Assembly: GCA_036736205.1 (NCBI GenBank)
Contig: DAINMX010000013.1
Span: 1-54,973, forward strand
Direction: 5' to 3'
Length of the DNA stretch: 54,973 nucleotides
Source of the DNA: XYA12-FULL-58-9 sp001798605
GTDB taxonomy: Bacteria; Myxococcota; XYA12-FULL-58-9
The notes under the pieces are model-generated. The model saw nothing but the letters and a program-made list of their open reading frames with translations. It did not search any database and had not been told where the DNA came from. The position numbers and the translations under genes were made by a program. Below, one piece after another: positions 38,587-47,099 of the stretch (within the stretch, counting starts at the first letter, position 1; every line of letters begins with the position of its first letter).

Positions 38587-39330
38587 ATGAAACCTCCTGA
38601 CTCTGACAATAAACGGCGGCACCCTCGGTTCCCGCTCCAATTGCATGTCGAATACCAACGGGGAACGGACTATGTTTTTGAGTGGACTGAAAACCTGTCC
38701 GAGGGTGGTTTCTTCATTCGCACCGAACAGGCGTTCCCGCAGGGAAGCGCTCTCGAGTTAACTCTTTCATTCCCCGGCCTATTGGAACCCGTCAATGTGG
38801 AGGGTCGAGTGGCCTGGATTCGTGCTCCGAGTCTGTCGCAATGTGGTGGCGTTGGCGTCGAGGTTGACAACGAGGGTGGTCGTCGGCGACTCGCAGATCT
38901 GGCACTCCGTGCAGCCGACCGCGAACGCGGCAAGACCTGCTCGTTTAGCGTGCTCATCGTCGAGGACAACGAGAGTATTGTGCGATCCTACGAACGGGTC
39001 CTCAACCACATCGCGCAAACGACCGAGGGCCAAGTAAAGATCCATTTTGCATCCAACGGCCATAGCGCTCTCAACGAGTTGAAGAACCATGCTGTCGACC
39101 TCGTCATCACGGACATCTACATGCCGATCATGGATGGATTGACTCTAATAGAAAACATTCGCAAACAGGACTTCACTCGAAATCTTCCGGTGATCGTAGT
39201 GACCAGTGGCACGGGCGATGAACGGGAGCGCGCTGCAAAACTCGGGGTGCGCGCCTTCCTCCGCAAACCAGTTCAGTTCAGCCACATCCTGCAGACAATT
39301 GTGGCATTGGCAACCGCCAATGCTGTTTAA
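38587..39330 (+). CDS. PilZ-receiver protein
   Basis: A 247-residue cytoplasmic protein. The PilZ domain (about 8-110) has R10xxxR14 and NLSEGG at 36-41, so c-di-GMP binding is plausible. A single receiver domain (about 120-247) has Glu126-Asp127, phospho-acceptor Asp176 in VITDIYMP, Thr206 and Lys227. PilZ joined to a receiver is a familiar myxobacterial layout. It has no output domain, so the protein is probably an adaptor between a histidine kinase and c-di-GMP signalling. No kinase is adjacent. It starts with ATG 38587, within a GGTC(ATG) context without a clear SD. It converges on the first surface-repeat gene. Confidence 0.93.
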   Translation: MKPPDSDNKRRHPRFPLQLHVEYQRGTDYVFEWTENLSEGGFFIRTEQAFPQGSALELTLSFPGLLEPVNVEGRVAWIRAPSLSQCGGVGVEVDNEGGRRRLADLALRAADRERGKTCSFSVLIVEDNESIVRSYERVLNHIAQTTEGQVKIHFASNGHSALNELKNHAVDLVITDIYMPIMDGLTLIENIRKQDFTRNLPVIVVTSGTGDERERAAKLGVRAFLRKPVQFSHILQTIVALATANAV

Positions 39331-39442
39331 ACGCTGGATTCACGGGCCTTGAACGGTTGGCTCAAGAGTAACACGACACCGCCGCACCAGCCCGTTCATG
39401 GCCGCCCACCATCGCAACCTGACCATTGACCTGCGACTGCTT

Positions 39443-42400
39443 TCAAGGATTGGCCGAGCCGATTGTGGCCGAGCCCGCGACGAAATCGCTGTCATCGGCA
39501 CCCGTGTCCTGACCATTGGGAGAGCGGGCGATAGCTTCGTCGGCCATTCCCGACGGAGCATTGTTTGATGGTTCACCGTCGCCCCCAAGGTGACTCCCGA
39601 GTGCTACGTCATCGACAATGCCACCTGATCCGGGCTCGTCCAAACGCACCCATAGACTCTCGTCCAAAAATCCGAGTCCGCTCACGTCCCCAACAACCAG
39701 ATACTCGCCGGGAAGAAACCCAGAGAGGGTTCCCCCGTCAGAGAAAACCAACGATTGACCTTGAGCAGTGGCGCCGAATTCAAAAGAAGTGCCGCTCCTG
39801 TCAAGCAGGTGCAGAATATAACCGGTCAGGTCGACGGTACACGAACCCGCATTGTAAAGCTCAATCCACTGGTCGTTGGCATCGACCATTCCGGAGCCCG
39901 GTACACCATTGAATGGGTTACCATCCCCGTCCGCGCTGTCGCTCCAGTCCTGTTGGGGATCCACAACAATTTCGTTGATGACCACATTGACGACACACCC
40001 CCCCGGGGCAATGGCAGTGGCATCGTCCGAAACCGGCGCATTGACCGACCCATCACGGGTAACCGCGTCCACATACTCGAGTGTCACGGTGTCAGCGCCA
40101 TCGATTTCCAAAAAGCCGTTGTCAGGGGTAGGCGCGGAGCTGTTCGCGGTAGGGAAGCCGCAACCACCGGAGGTGCAATCAAACCACCCTGCTGCAACCA
40201 TGCTCTCTGTGAGCACGACTGTCTCGGAATCGCTCGACGAGCTCAAAGTCACCGCAAGCGTATCATTGCCCGCGCCTGCGGTGGCGTTCGCGCTCATGTC
40301 GGTATCGCCAACGACGCGAACCAAAATTTCGGTGCCAACTGTGAATTCGGCCTGCAAAATCTCGGGCACACCATCGGCGCCGTGTTGAACATTCTCGACC
40401 ACAACAGGGGTTGGTATGATCGCAGCGTAAGTCGCGTCGGCGCTCGCGGTCGCTGAGAAGGTTATTCCGTAGGTTTGCGGTTCATCAGCGGCTGCATCGT
40501 CCACACCCGTCACGGTTACGATCTGAACCACGGATCCATTCGCTGGCGTAAACGTCGCAAACGATACGTCGGCAACCCCCTCCGTCGTATCGTTGGAATC
40601 GAAGAACACGGTCACGTTCGCGGTAGGTTCCGTTGCGAGAACCATGGAAAAGGTGGCTGTACCTCCGGCGGTCGTAGTCGGACCACTGATGAGGCTCACC
40701 ACAATAGCGGCCGTGTCGTCGTCGACGTTGTTCATACTCACGGATTCGGGCGTCAAATCGGGATAGAGAGGATCGACACTGGTGATTGCGCCAAAGGTGA
40801 TCTCGTATGGCTGATCGCCGTCGTCAATGGCGTCATCCACCCCCGTAACGGTCACCGTTTGCGGCACATCCCAATCGCCTGGCGTAAAGGTGAGACTGTT
40901 CACATCAGTCACCCCCTCACTGGGATCAGACGACGAGAAATTGACCGTAACGGCTGCAAGAGGCTCCGAGGTCAGCGCGATATCAAAATTCGCTGTGGCG
41001 CCACCCTCGGTCGTGGAATTGTTCATGGAGTCGATCGCGAAGCCAACAGTGTCGTCGTCTCCGTTGGTGACATTGACATTGGCCGGAACCATGCCGTTGT
41101 AAATGGGATCGGCACTCGCCGCGGCATCGAAATCGATGCGATAGAGCTGATCGCCGTCGGCAATGGCGTCATCCACCCCCGTAACGGTCACCGCCTGCGG
41201 GTCACTCCAATTGGCTGGGGTGAAGGTCAAGCTGCCGGCACTCACGTTTCCCTCAGCCGTCGCGCTGGAGTGAAAAACCACAGTCACATCAGCCGTGGGC
41301 TCCGACGTCAACGCAACGGTGAAGCTCGCAGTACCGCCACCTTCCGTGGTGGAGAGACTCGAACTGGGCTCGACCAGAAAACCGGCGACGTCGTCGTCGA
41401 CATTGACCGCAGGTATGTCGGAGGGCGTGAGGGCAGCATAGGCACCGTCCGTGGAAACCGTGAGGTCAAACTGGATCGCGTAGCTTTGATCACCGTCTAC
41501 GACATCGTCGTCGATTCCAACCACGTCGACGGACTGTGGCACGTTCCAATTGTTGGTCGTGAATACCAGATTGGAGGTGCTCAGCGTTCCCTCGGAGGTA
41601 TCGCTCGAATGAAAGTTCACGGTAACCGTCGCGGTCGGCTCTGCGGCAAGTGCGACGGAGAACACCGCTGTCCCACCGGCCTCGTCCGTATTGTTGCTGA
41701 TGTCGCTGATGCCAATTGCCGCGGGGCTCTGCAGAACGACGATTTCATGCACGATCTGCCATGCCACCCCATCAGCACCACAACGGTCGTCATAGGCGAA
41801 AGTGAGCCGGTCGTCCTTCTGGGTATTGAATACGCCATCATCGTCAATCCCTGCGCCAAGAGAGTATCGGGTAGCCACGCTTCCTTGGAAAATGCCCGAG
41901 GATCCGAGGGTCTCGGTCAGTTCGATGGTCTCTTGTTCGCCGCTGCTACTGTACGCGACGATGGCTGTTGTGTCTGGCGCTCCAGAGGTGTTCAAGTCCC
42001 GATCGTTGAGACTAACCACAATAGTGTGGCCGGGGATCACTTCATCCACGAGGTCGAACGAGCCATCTCTGCACGGATTGGACGTCGTTACAAATCGGGC
42101 CCAATAATCCGATCCGGCAACACCATCACCATCACCGTCTAGGCTCACACCATTTCTGTCAGTCACGACGCTCGCACCCTGGCCGCGAACGATAACAGTG
42201 AAGCTAGAATTGGGTACGAGCAGGCTGCGTGGCGCCAATGTGAGAACTCGATTGCCACCGGAGAGGGAGCGGGTCGCGGCAAATTCGCCGGCCTGCGCAC
42301 TGAGGGACACCGACCCAATGCTGACAGAGGCAGGCTCCACGGGCTTTGAAAACGTAATGATGATTTTTGCACCAACGGGGACCTCGGTATACCCAGGCCC

Positions 42401-43474
42401 CGGATAAATGGACGCCACTCTCGGCGGCGTTGAATCCGACGCAGTAGAAACGGAAAACGACCATAGGGCACTGCCAGCCATCACGTTCCCCGCAAGGTCG
42501 CGTACTGCCGCAGCCAGAACTTCCACGTCATAGGTTCCTGGCACCAAGACATCGGTCGGCGTCAAGGTCGCCCGTGTGTTGCCCGCAGATATCTCCAGGA
42601 CGGCCTGAATGCATGTTCCCGCAGCATCGCTCAATCGATAATTGTCGTAACAACCATCTTCATCGCTGTCGACAACGAAAAACTCGGCATCGATCGCCTC
42701 ATCAAAGAAGACGACAACCGCCGAATCTCGCAGCACATCGAACTGATCTGCAGACGGCGTCACGCGGGCGATCCCGGGAGGCAAGACGTCAGCTCCGTTT
42801 GCGGTCGCGAAAGAGCCACGGTAATTCGCTGGCAAACCCATGCCGTCCAAGCCGACCACCTCTCGGGTGACAACAACGGTAACAAGGCTATTCGGGGGCA
42901 GCGGCTCCAAAGGGGTAAACACGGCCACGGTATTCCCGTCAGACGTGGTCACCACCCCTCGTACGAGGTTGCCTTCTGAAAGGAGATGGATCCCGGAAGA
43001 GCCCAAGGAATCGGGCTGGATTGGCCGTGAGAACTGAATCGCAATCGGCGCCAGGAGCGATACACCGTAGGCGCCGCTGGGTGGAGTTTGCGACAAGACG
43101 TCAAGGGGACCGACACAGGTGACAACAACCACGTCGGGTCGGCTGCTCAAACCATCGTGACGGACCACGAGACGAAAAGCATAGTCGCCAACCACGTCAA
43201 TGGAGGCTCTCGGTGCCGACACTTCTGGTCGCGATAAGGTTGTCTGACTGTTCTTGGGACGGTGAACGAGAGACCACTCATACTCGAGACCAGCCTGTTC
43301 CCCTTCACCCGTGCGGCTGCCGGTACCATCGAGGGTCACCAAGGTTCCAGGCACGACGACCGTGCCAACTCCGGCGTCGGCAATCGGCGGCAGAACAGCA
43401 CCGCTCATTTCCACACACCCCGATACGAAGAACAAACAAGCCAAGAGCGAAGGGGCTCGCGAAACGCGATGCAT
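39443..43474 (-). CDS. Calx-beta-type repeat surface lipoprotein with lamin-tail domain
   Basis: A 1343-residue lipoprotein: MHRVSRAPSLLACLFFVSGC, lipobox Cys20, start at 43474 with AAGGTAGA ahead. In order: a PKD-like domain (about 29-120), three Big_5-like domains beginning near 125, 235 and 350 (ITFSKPVEPASV), a beta domain with DDGV and LTFAYDD (about 470-585), then four Calx-beta-like repeats of about 112 residues at about 586-1030. Each repeat has TEGG-ATF, SSDxxEG, LTFT-xx-NW, VTVTGVDD and N-x-DDD. A shared tail domain (about 1035-1150) and a lamin-tail domain (VVINEIVVDPQQDW onward) close the protein. The Asp-rich turns suggest Ca2+. The TMTC-like gene lies directly upstream on the same strand, 131 bp away. 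Confidence 0.9.
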   Translation of the reverse strand: MHRVSRAPSLLACLFFVSGCVEMSGAVLPPIADAGVGTVVVPGTLVTLDGTGSRTGEGEQAGLEYEWSLVHRPKNSQTTLSRPEVSAPRASIDVVGDYAFRLVVRHDGLSSRPDVVVVTCVGPLDVLSQTPPSGAYGVSLLAPIAIQFSRPIQPDSLGSSGIHLLSEGNLVRGVVTTSDGNTVAVFTPLEPLPPNSLVTVVVTREVVGLDGMGLPANYRGSFATANGADVLPPGIARVTPSADQFDVLRDSAVVVFFDEAIDAEFFVVDSDEDGCYDNYRLSDAAGTCIQAVLEISAGNTRATLTPTDVLVPGTYDVEVLAAAVRDLAGNVMAGSALWSFSVSTASDSTPPRVASIYPGPGYTEVPVGAKIIITFSKPVEPASVSIGSVSLSAQAGEFAATRSLSGGNRVLTLAPRSLLVPNSSFTVIVRGQGASVVTDRNGVSLDGDGDGVAGSDYWARFVTTSNPCRDGSFDLVDEVIPGHTIVVSLNDRDLNTSGAPDTTAIVAYSSSGEQETIELTETLGSSGIFQGSVATRYSLGAGIDDDGVFNTQKDDRLTFAYDDRCGADGVAWQIVHEIVVLQSPAAIGISDISNNTDEAGGTAVFSVALAAEPTATVTVNFHSSDTSEGTLSTSNLVFTTNNWNVPQSVDVVGIDDDVVDGDQSYAIQFDLTVSTDGAYAALTPSDIPAVNVDDDVAGFLVEPSSSLSTTEGGGTASFTVALTSEPTADVTVVFHSSATAEGNVSAGSLTFTPANWSDPQAVTVTGVDDAIADGDQLYRIDFDAAASADPIYNGMVPANVNVTNGDDDTVGFAIDSMNNSTTEGGATANFDIALTSEPLAAVTVNFSSSDPSEGVTDVNSLTFTPGDWDVPQTVTVTGVDDAIDDGDQPYEITFGAITSVDPLYPDLTPESVSMNNVDDDTAAIVVSLISGPTTTAGGTATFSMVLATEPTANVTVFFDSNDTTEGVADVSFATFTPANGSVVQIVTVTGVDDAAADEPQTYGITFSATASADATYAAIIPTPVVVENVQHGADGVPEILQAEFTVGTEILVRVVGDTDMSANATAGAGNDTLAVTLSSSSDSETVVLTESMVAAGWFDCTSGGCGFPTANSSAPTPDNGFLEIDGADTVTLEYVDAVTRDGSVNAPVSDDATAIAPGGCVVNVVINEIVVDPQQDWSDSADGDGNPFNGVPGSGMVDANDQWIELYNAGSCTVDLTGYILHLLDRSGTSFEFGATAQGQSLVFSDGGTLSGFLPGEYLVVGDVSGLGFLDESLWVRLDEPGSGGIVDDVALGSHLGGDGEPSNNAPSGMADEAIARSPNGQDTGADDSDFVAGSATIGSANP
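40388..41720 (-). repeat. Four imperfect tandem repeats of about 336 bp
   Basis: The four Calx-beta-like domains of the surface lipoprotein, each about 112 codons. They differ more from each other than those of the larger protein at 49512-54973. The last copy lacks the full VDDxxxDGD turn (it reads VDDAAADEPQ). Confidence 0.75.
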
Positions 43475-43605
43475 CGTGAAATCTACCTTTCGAGCCAAAT
43501 CAACGGCTGCAACTACAATATTGCCACATTTCCAGGTATTTGCGAACTTTCCCTGTTACATTCAACAACCCTCGGCATAACCGAAGGTCGCGTGTTGACT
43601 ACCCC

Positions 43606-45723
43606 TCAATTCCGTTGCAGCAATGACACGCGGGTCCTGATTGCCACGGCGTCGGGGTGGTCGGGGGCCTGCTGCAGCACAAACTGGTATTCACGCACCG
43701 CCCTCTCGGTTCTGCCCAACGCCTCGGCAAGTTGGCCGAGCTTCAAACGCATGTTGAGAATCTCGCTGTGCTGGGGATCATCTTTGATCACGTTTTCAAG
43801 TATGGAAAAGGCCTCCTCCAAACGCCCTAGGGCCTCGGCCGCCAGAGCCATTTGTTTGCGAACGTCACTGAAGGAGAGACGGATGTCGGGGCCCGTTTGT
43901 CCCCGCATGGCCAATGCTCGTTCATAGAGCTGATAGGCGCGCTGATGCTCTCCGAGTTTTTCCAGCGCAAGACCGAGATAAAAAATTGGACGCGGATCGT
44001 TGGCCGGTGCCGCTTTCATGGCGCGTTCGTACTGTTGTGCTGCCAATTGGTAATCACCCGCGAAAAAACCGAGGCTACCGAGGCTCAGCCTTGCTGAGAT
44101 CTCGTCATCGCTGCCCGATTGCGCCGCCCCTGCCGCCTCTTCGTATGCCTGGCGGGCGCGGACTCCATCACCACTTTTTTCCCAAGCCAACCCCGCAAGG
44201 ATCCGAGCGCGCACCCGCCGACTCGGACTGACATTTGCAGCCTGCTCTGCCAACTGCACGGCGTCTTGGAAGCGCCCATGGTGGATTGCGTCACGGGCAA
44301 GGGTCTCTATGTCAGTGAAACCCAGTCCACTCAGAGGCGGTCGCTTCCCCAATCGTTCGAGTATGGCTGACGCCATCTGCTGCTCACCCAGACGGGAGTA
44401 GGCCTTGGCGACGAAGATCAGCGACCGAGCGCTGGTTTGGGGAACCTTCTCTGGCAGATCGGCCGCTGCGATCGGGCCATCGCCAGCAAGACTCAAATTG
44501 TGACGCAAGGCATTGCTCCACAACTCGACCTCATTTCGCCACACGCCCACCCGCGAAAAGGTGAGCAGCACATACAGCACGACCACTGCGCCCCCACCCA
44601 CCAAGATCCCCGTCCGCCATTGCGGCCGCCGCGCCTCCAACCACATGGCTGCCCCGGACAAACCGAGACACGAACCCATGGTGGGGAAAAACAAATAGCG
44701 GTCATTCATCCAGGTCGGTAACGTCCAAAACAGATTCATCACCGTCAACAATGGCAGCAAAAACAAAACCATGCCGAAGGCAACGACCGCGAGATTGTGT
44801 CGCAGCCGCACAATACCGACAACGGCTGCAACAAGGAACGCAACGCCCAGAAAGGCAACGCCTCCCGACAACCATTCTTCCCCGACAGGGTAATGGACAC
44901 TCAGCCCTATCGGCAACAGAGCTCGTCCAACGTAGGCGGCAAATACCTTGGCGAGCAGAATGAAACGGGCCACCCCTGTCAGACTCTCTCCGCCTGACTC
45001 GGCCAACGCGGTCTCTTGGGATGCCACGGTCGCAAGCGTCACTGCCGCCGCAACGAGAATCAACGGCAACTGTTCGAGCAACCCATCCTTGAGCCGTCGC
45101 CGACGACAAAGCAGCTCATAAACCAGAAGCACCATGGGCAAAACAACCGCATACCCTTTGGACAACATGGCACACACGGCAAGCGCCAAGGTCCACCCAT
45201 AACGAAAACGTCGTGCCCTTGGCTCCGCCACCTCTCGGTAATGCGTCCACATCAGAATCGTCGCCACGTAGAACACCAAGCACAGCAAATCTTTGCGCTG
45301 CGCCAACCAGACCACCGGCTCAACGTGGATCGAGTGGACCGCATACAAGACAGCCCCCATCAATGCCCAACCGGCGTTCCCCAACAGTCGCCGGAAAAGG
45401 TAATACAACAGCACCACACCCGCGGCGTAGAGCACCAAGTGGGTCAAATGGAAACCTGGCAGCCAACTGCCCCAGAGCAGGTGGTCCATCGCATAGGTCA
45501 GAGTCGTCAATGGGTGGTAGTTGGAAAAATAGCTCTCGGTGACAATGCGAACCAGGTTCTCCAGAGAAAGTGCCTGCACGCGCACATCGTCAAAAATGTA
45601 TTGGGTGTCGTCCCAATAGACCACCGGAAAAACGAGGGAACGGCCATAAAGCCCAAACACCAAAGCCGTAAGAAGCACAGATGGCAACCACGGTGCGCCG
45701 AGTCGCCGAGGAACGGGATCCAC
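43606..45723 (-). CDS. TMTC-like GT-C membrane protein with TPR tail (copy 1)
   Basis: About 705 residues. The N-terminal membrane part has about ten hydrophobic helices. The first loop carries the acidic pair YWDDTQ (Asp38-Asp39), as in GT-C glycosyltransferases. SNYHPLTTLTYAMD, HSIHVEPVVWLAQRKDLL and NDRYLFFPTMG follow, in the order and form of TMTC O-mannosyltransferases. The C-terminal about 280 residues are TPR-like repeats. Donor and acceptor are unknown; a polyprenyl-linked sugar is the family norm. The GTG start at 45723 is chosen for its AAGGA seven bases ahead; longer frames overlap the next gene. A paralogue is at 47100-49490. The surface-repeat gene is just downstream. Confidence 0.85.
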   Translation of the reverse strand: MDPVPRRLGAPWLPSVLLTALVFGLYGRSLVFPVVYWDDTQYIFDDVRVQALSLENLVRIVTESYFSNYHPLTTLTYAMDHLLWGSWLPGFHLTHLVLYAAGVVLLYYLFRRLLGNAGWALMGAVLYAVHSIHVEPVVWLAQRKDLLCLVFYVATILMWTHYREVAEPRARRFRYGWTLALAVCAMLSKGYAVVLPMVLLVYELLCRRRRLKDGLLEQLPLILVAAAVTLATVASQETALAESGGESLTGVARFILLAKVFAAYVGRALLPIGLSVHYPVGEEWLSGGVAFLGVAFLVAAVVGIVRLRHNLAVVAFGMVLFLLPLLTVMNLFWTLPTWMNDRYLFFPTMGSCLGLSGAAMWLEARRPQWRTGILVGGGAVVVLYVLLTFSRVGVWRNEVELWSNALRHNLSLAGDGPIAAADLPEKVPQTSARSLIFVAKAYSRLGEQQMASAILERLGKRPPLSGLGFTDIETLARDAIHHGRFQDAVQLAEQAANVSPSRRVRARILAGLAWEKSGDGVRARQAYEEAAGAAQSGSDDEISARLSLGSLGFFAGDYQLAAQQYERAMKAAPANDPRPIFYLGLALEKLGEHQRAYQLYERALAMRGQTGPDIRLSFSDVRKQMALAAEALGRLEEAFSILENVIKDDPQHSEILNMRLKLGQLAEALGRTERAVREYQFVLQQAPDHPDAVAIRTRVSLLQRN

Positions 45724-45823
45724 TGACGGGTCCTTCGAAGACTCGTGCTGCAACGAAGGCGCCCCCTTTGAAGGACGCCGCCTGCGGGATGATCGGGCCA
45801 CGGGAGAAACTATATGTCGGTGG

Positions 45824-46963
45824 CTATTCCCAATCCACCACGAGAGTGGGGCGCAGCACCGAATCCGTATGTTCCCGAGAGTGGATGCGCATCTGCCAAC
45901 CGCTGGATTCTTCATTGTCGGCACGCAGGAGCAGTCCAAAGTTGGAGCTCGGGTTTGCCAACCACCCGTTCACGGCATCGGTTATGTCGAAACCTTTGTC
46001 CCCATAGTCTTCATGCACCCATAACAGCTCCGCGTCTGGGGTCGCCACCGCGTCGACATCGTCAATCCCGACATACGGCGAAGTCCACGAAGTGCCCGCC
46101 ATCGACATGGTGGCCGTCGCCTCCGTCTCACTCCAAGCCCGCAGCATTCGATGCAGGCCGATGGTTCGATCAAGGGGGGTCTCCGGATTCACGCCCGCAT
46201 ACTCAGAGAAGTAGTAATGAAGATGCAACTCCGCCTTAACGATCGACGTCACATCAAGCGAAGACAAATCAAAAGCAACGAGAGCCCGCTTGAGAGGATA
46301 GGTCGAGGTCTTGCCCACGATGAGAAAATCTTGGCCGTTCTTGTTTTCCGTGTCCTCTATCCAAACGTCGGCTATCGCCTCGAGATCGACATGACAGATG
46401 TTCTCCCCACCCATGCACTTGCCTGCTCCGTCACAGTGCTCCCCACTCGTACAGCTCACCTCATCGTCGCAAGCAGTGCTCTCGGACGCCCAGGAGAACG
46501 CGCAGTAACCATCATCCGCACAGGTGGGAATGACGCATGGGTTCGTCTGATCGCAATCTTCCACCCCCGTGCATTTTTGATCACAGCGGCCACCGCATTC
46601 CAGGCAGCCGCGATCGGCGTAGCCGTAGCTGCAAACTCCGCCGGCGCAGGTACCCGGCAACGCATAGACGCGCAGGGTGTCACCATCCACACACTCGGCG
46701 GGAGCAGCCCCATCACAGTCATCGTCATGGGTGCAACTCGAACAAAATCCATCGAGACAGGCCTTCCCATCCCGGCATTCCTCGGTGGCATCGCATGCCT
46801 GCGTGCACTTACCTTCGTGACACTCCCAACCCGACTCACAGGTTCCACAATCACTCTTGGGCGCCTCTTTGTCATCGCTACCGCAACCCGAGGCATTCAT
46901 CAGGACCCAAGGCAGGAGGGTCCAACACCAGCGCATGGAACTCCTGTGAAAAACAATGGACAT
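45824..46963 (-). CDS. Cys-rich lipoprotein with DNRLRE/CBM96-like domain
   Basis: A 379-residue lipoprotein. ATG 46963 follows GGAGGG; an ATG at 46936 following AGGAG is nearly as good, and both give lipobox NASGC (Cys27 from the first). The N-terminal about 180 residues are dense in Cys with motifs such as CGTCESGWECHEGKC, probably disulphide-bonded. The C-terminal about 200 residues fit the DNRLRE domain (CBM96-like): IADVWIEDTENKNGQDFLIV, ALVAFDLSSLD, a helix-like DITDAVNGWL and VLRPTLVVDWE. CBM96-type domains bind glycans in some proteins, so a link to surface sugars is possible. It lies between the two TMTC-like genes. Confidence 0.8.
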   Translation of the reverse strand: MSIVFHRSSMRWCWTLLPWVLMNASGCGSDDKEAPKSDCGTCESGWECHEGKCTQACDATEECRDGKACLDGFCSSCTHDDDCDGAAPAECVDGDTLRVYALPGTCAGGVCSYGYADRGCLECGGRCDQKCTGVEDCDQTNPCVIPTCADDGYCAFSWASESTACDDEVSCTSGEHCDGAGKCMGGENICHVDLEAIADVWIEDTENKNGQDFLIVGKTSTYPLKRALVAFDLSSLDVTSIVKAELHLHYYFSEYAGVNPETPLDRTIGLHRMLRAWSETEATATMSMAGTSWTSPYVGIDDVDAVATPDAELLWVHEDYGDKGFDITDAVNGWLANPSSNFGLLLRADNEESSGWQMRIHSREHTDSVLRPTLVVDWE

Positions 46964-47016
46964 GAATAACCCTCCGTCGCGCAATCTAGCCGAGTCACCC
47001 TCAACGAGCAACAACA

Positions 47017-47041
47017 ACCCAAATCCACCATCAAATGCTGT
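47017..47041 (+). repeat. 25-bp dispersed repeat, copy 2
   Basis: ACCCAAATCCACCATCAAAT plus GCTGT. It matches 38337-38361 with two changes. It lies in the divergent region between the DNRLRE lipoprotein and the second TMTC-like gene. No palindrome like the one at copy 1 follows. Confidence 0.6.
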
Positions 47042-47099
47042 ACTCGGATTGACAAGGCCTGGGGAGCGTGTGAGACCCATCCCAACTTGGAGTTTGATG

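Noticed and set aside
40475..42142. A 555-codon plus-strand frame opposite the Calx-beta repeats
   Set aside because: It is the antisense of a clearly real repeat gene, is rich in Arg/His/Gly as expected from antisense reading, and repeats only because the other strand does.
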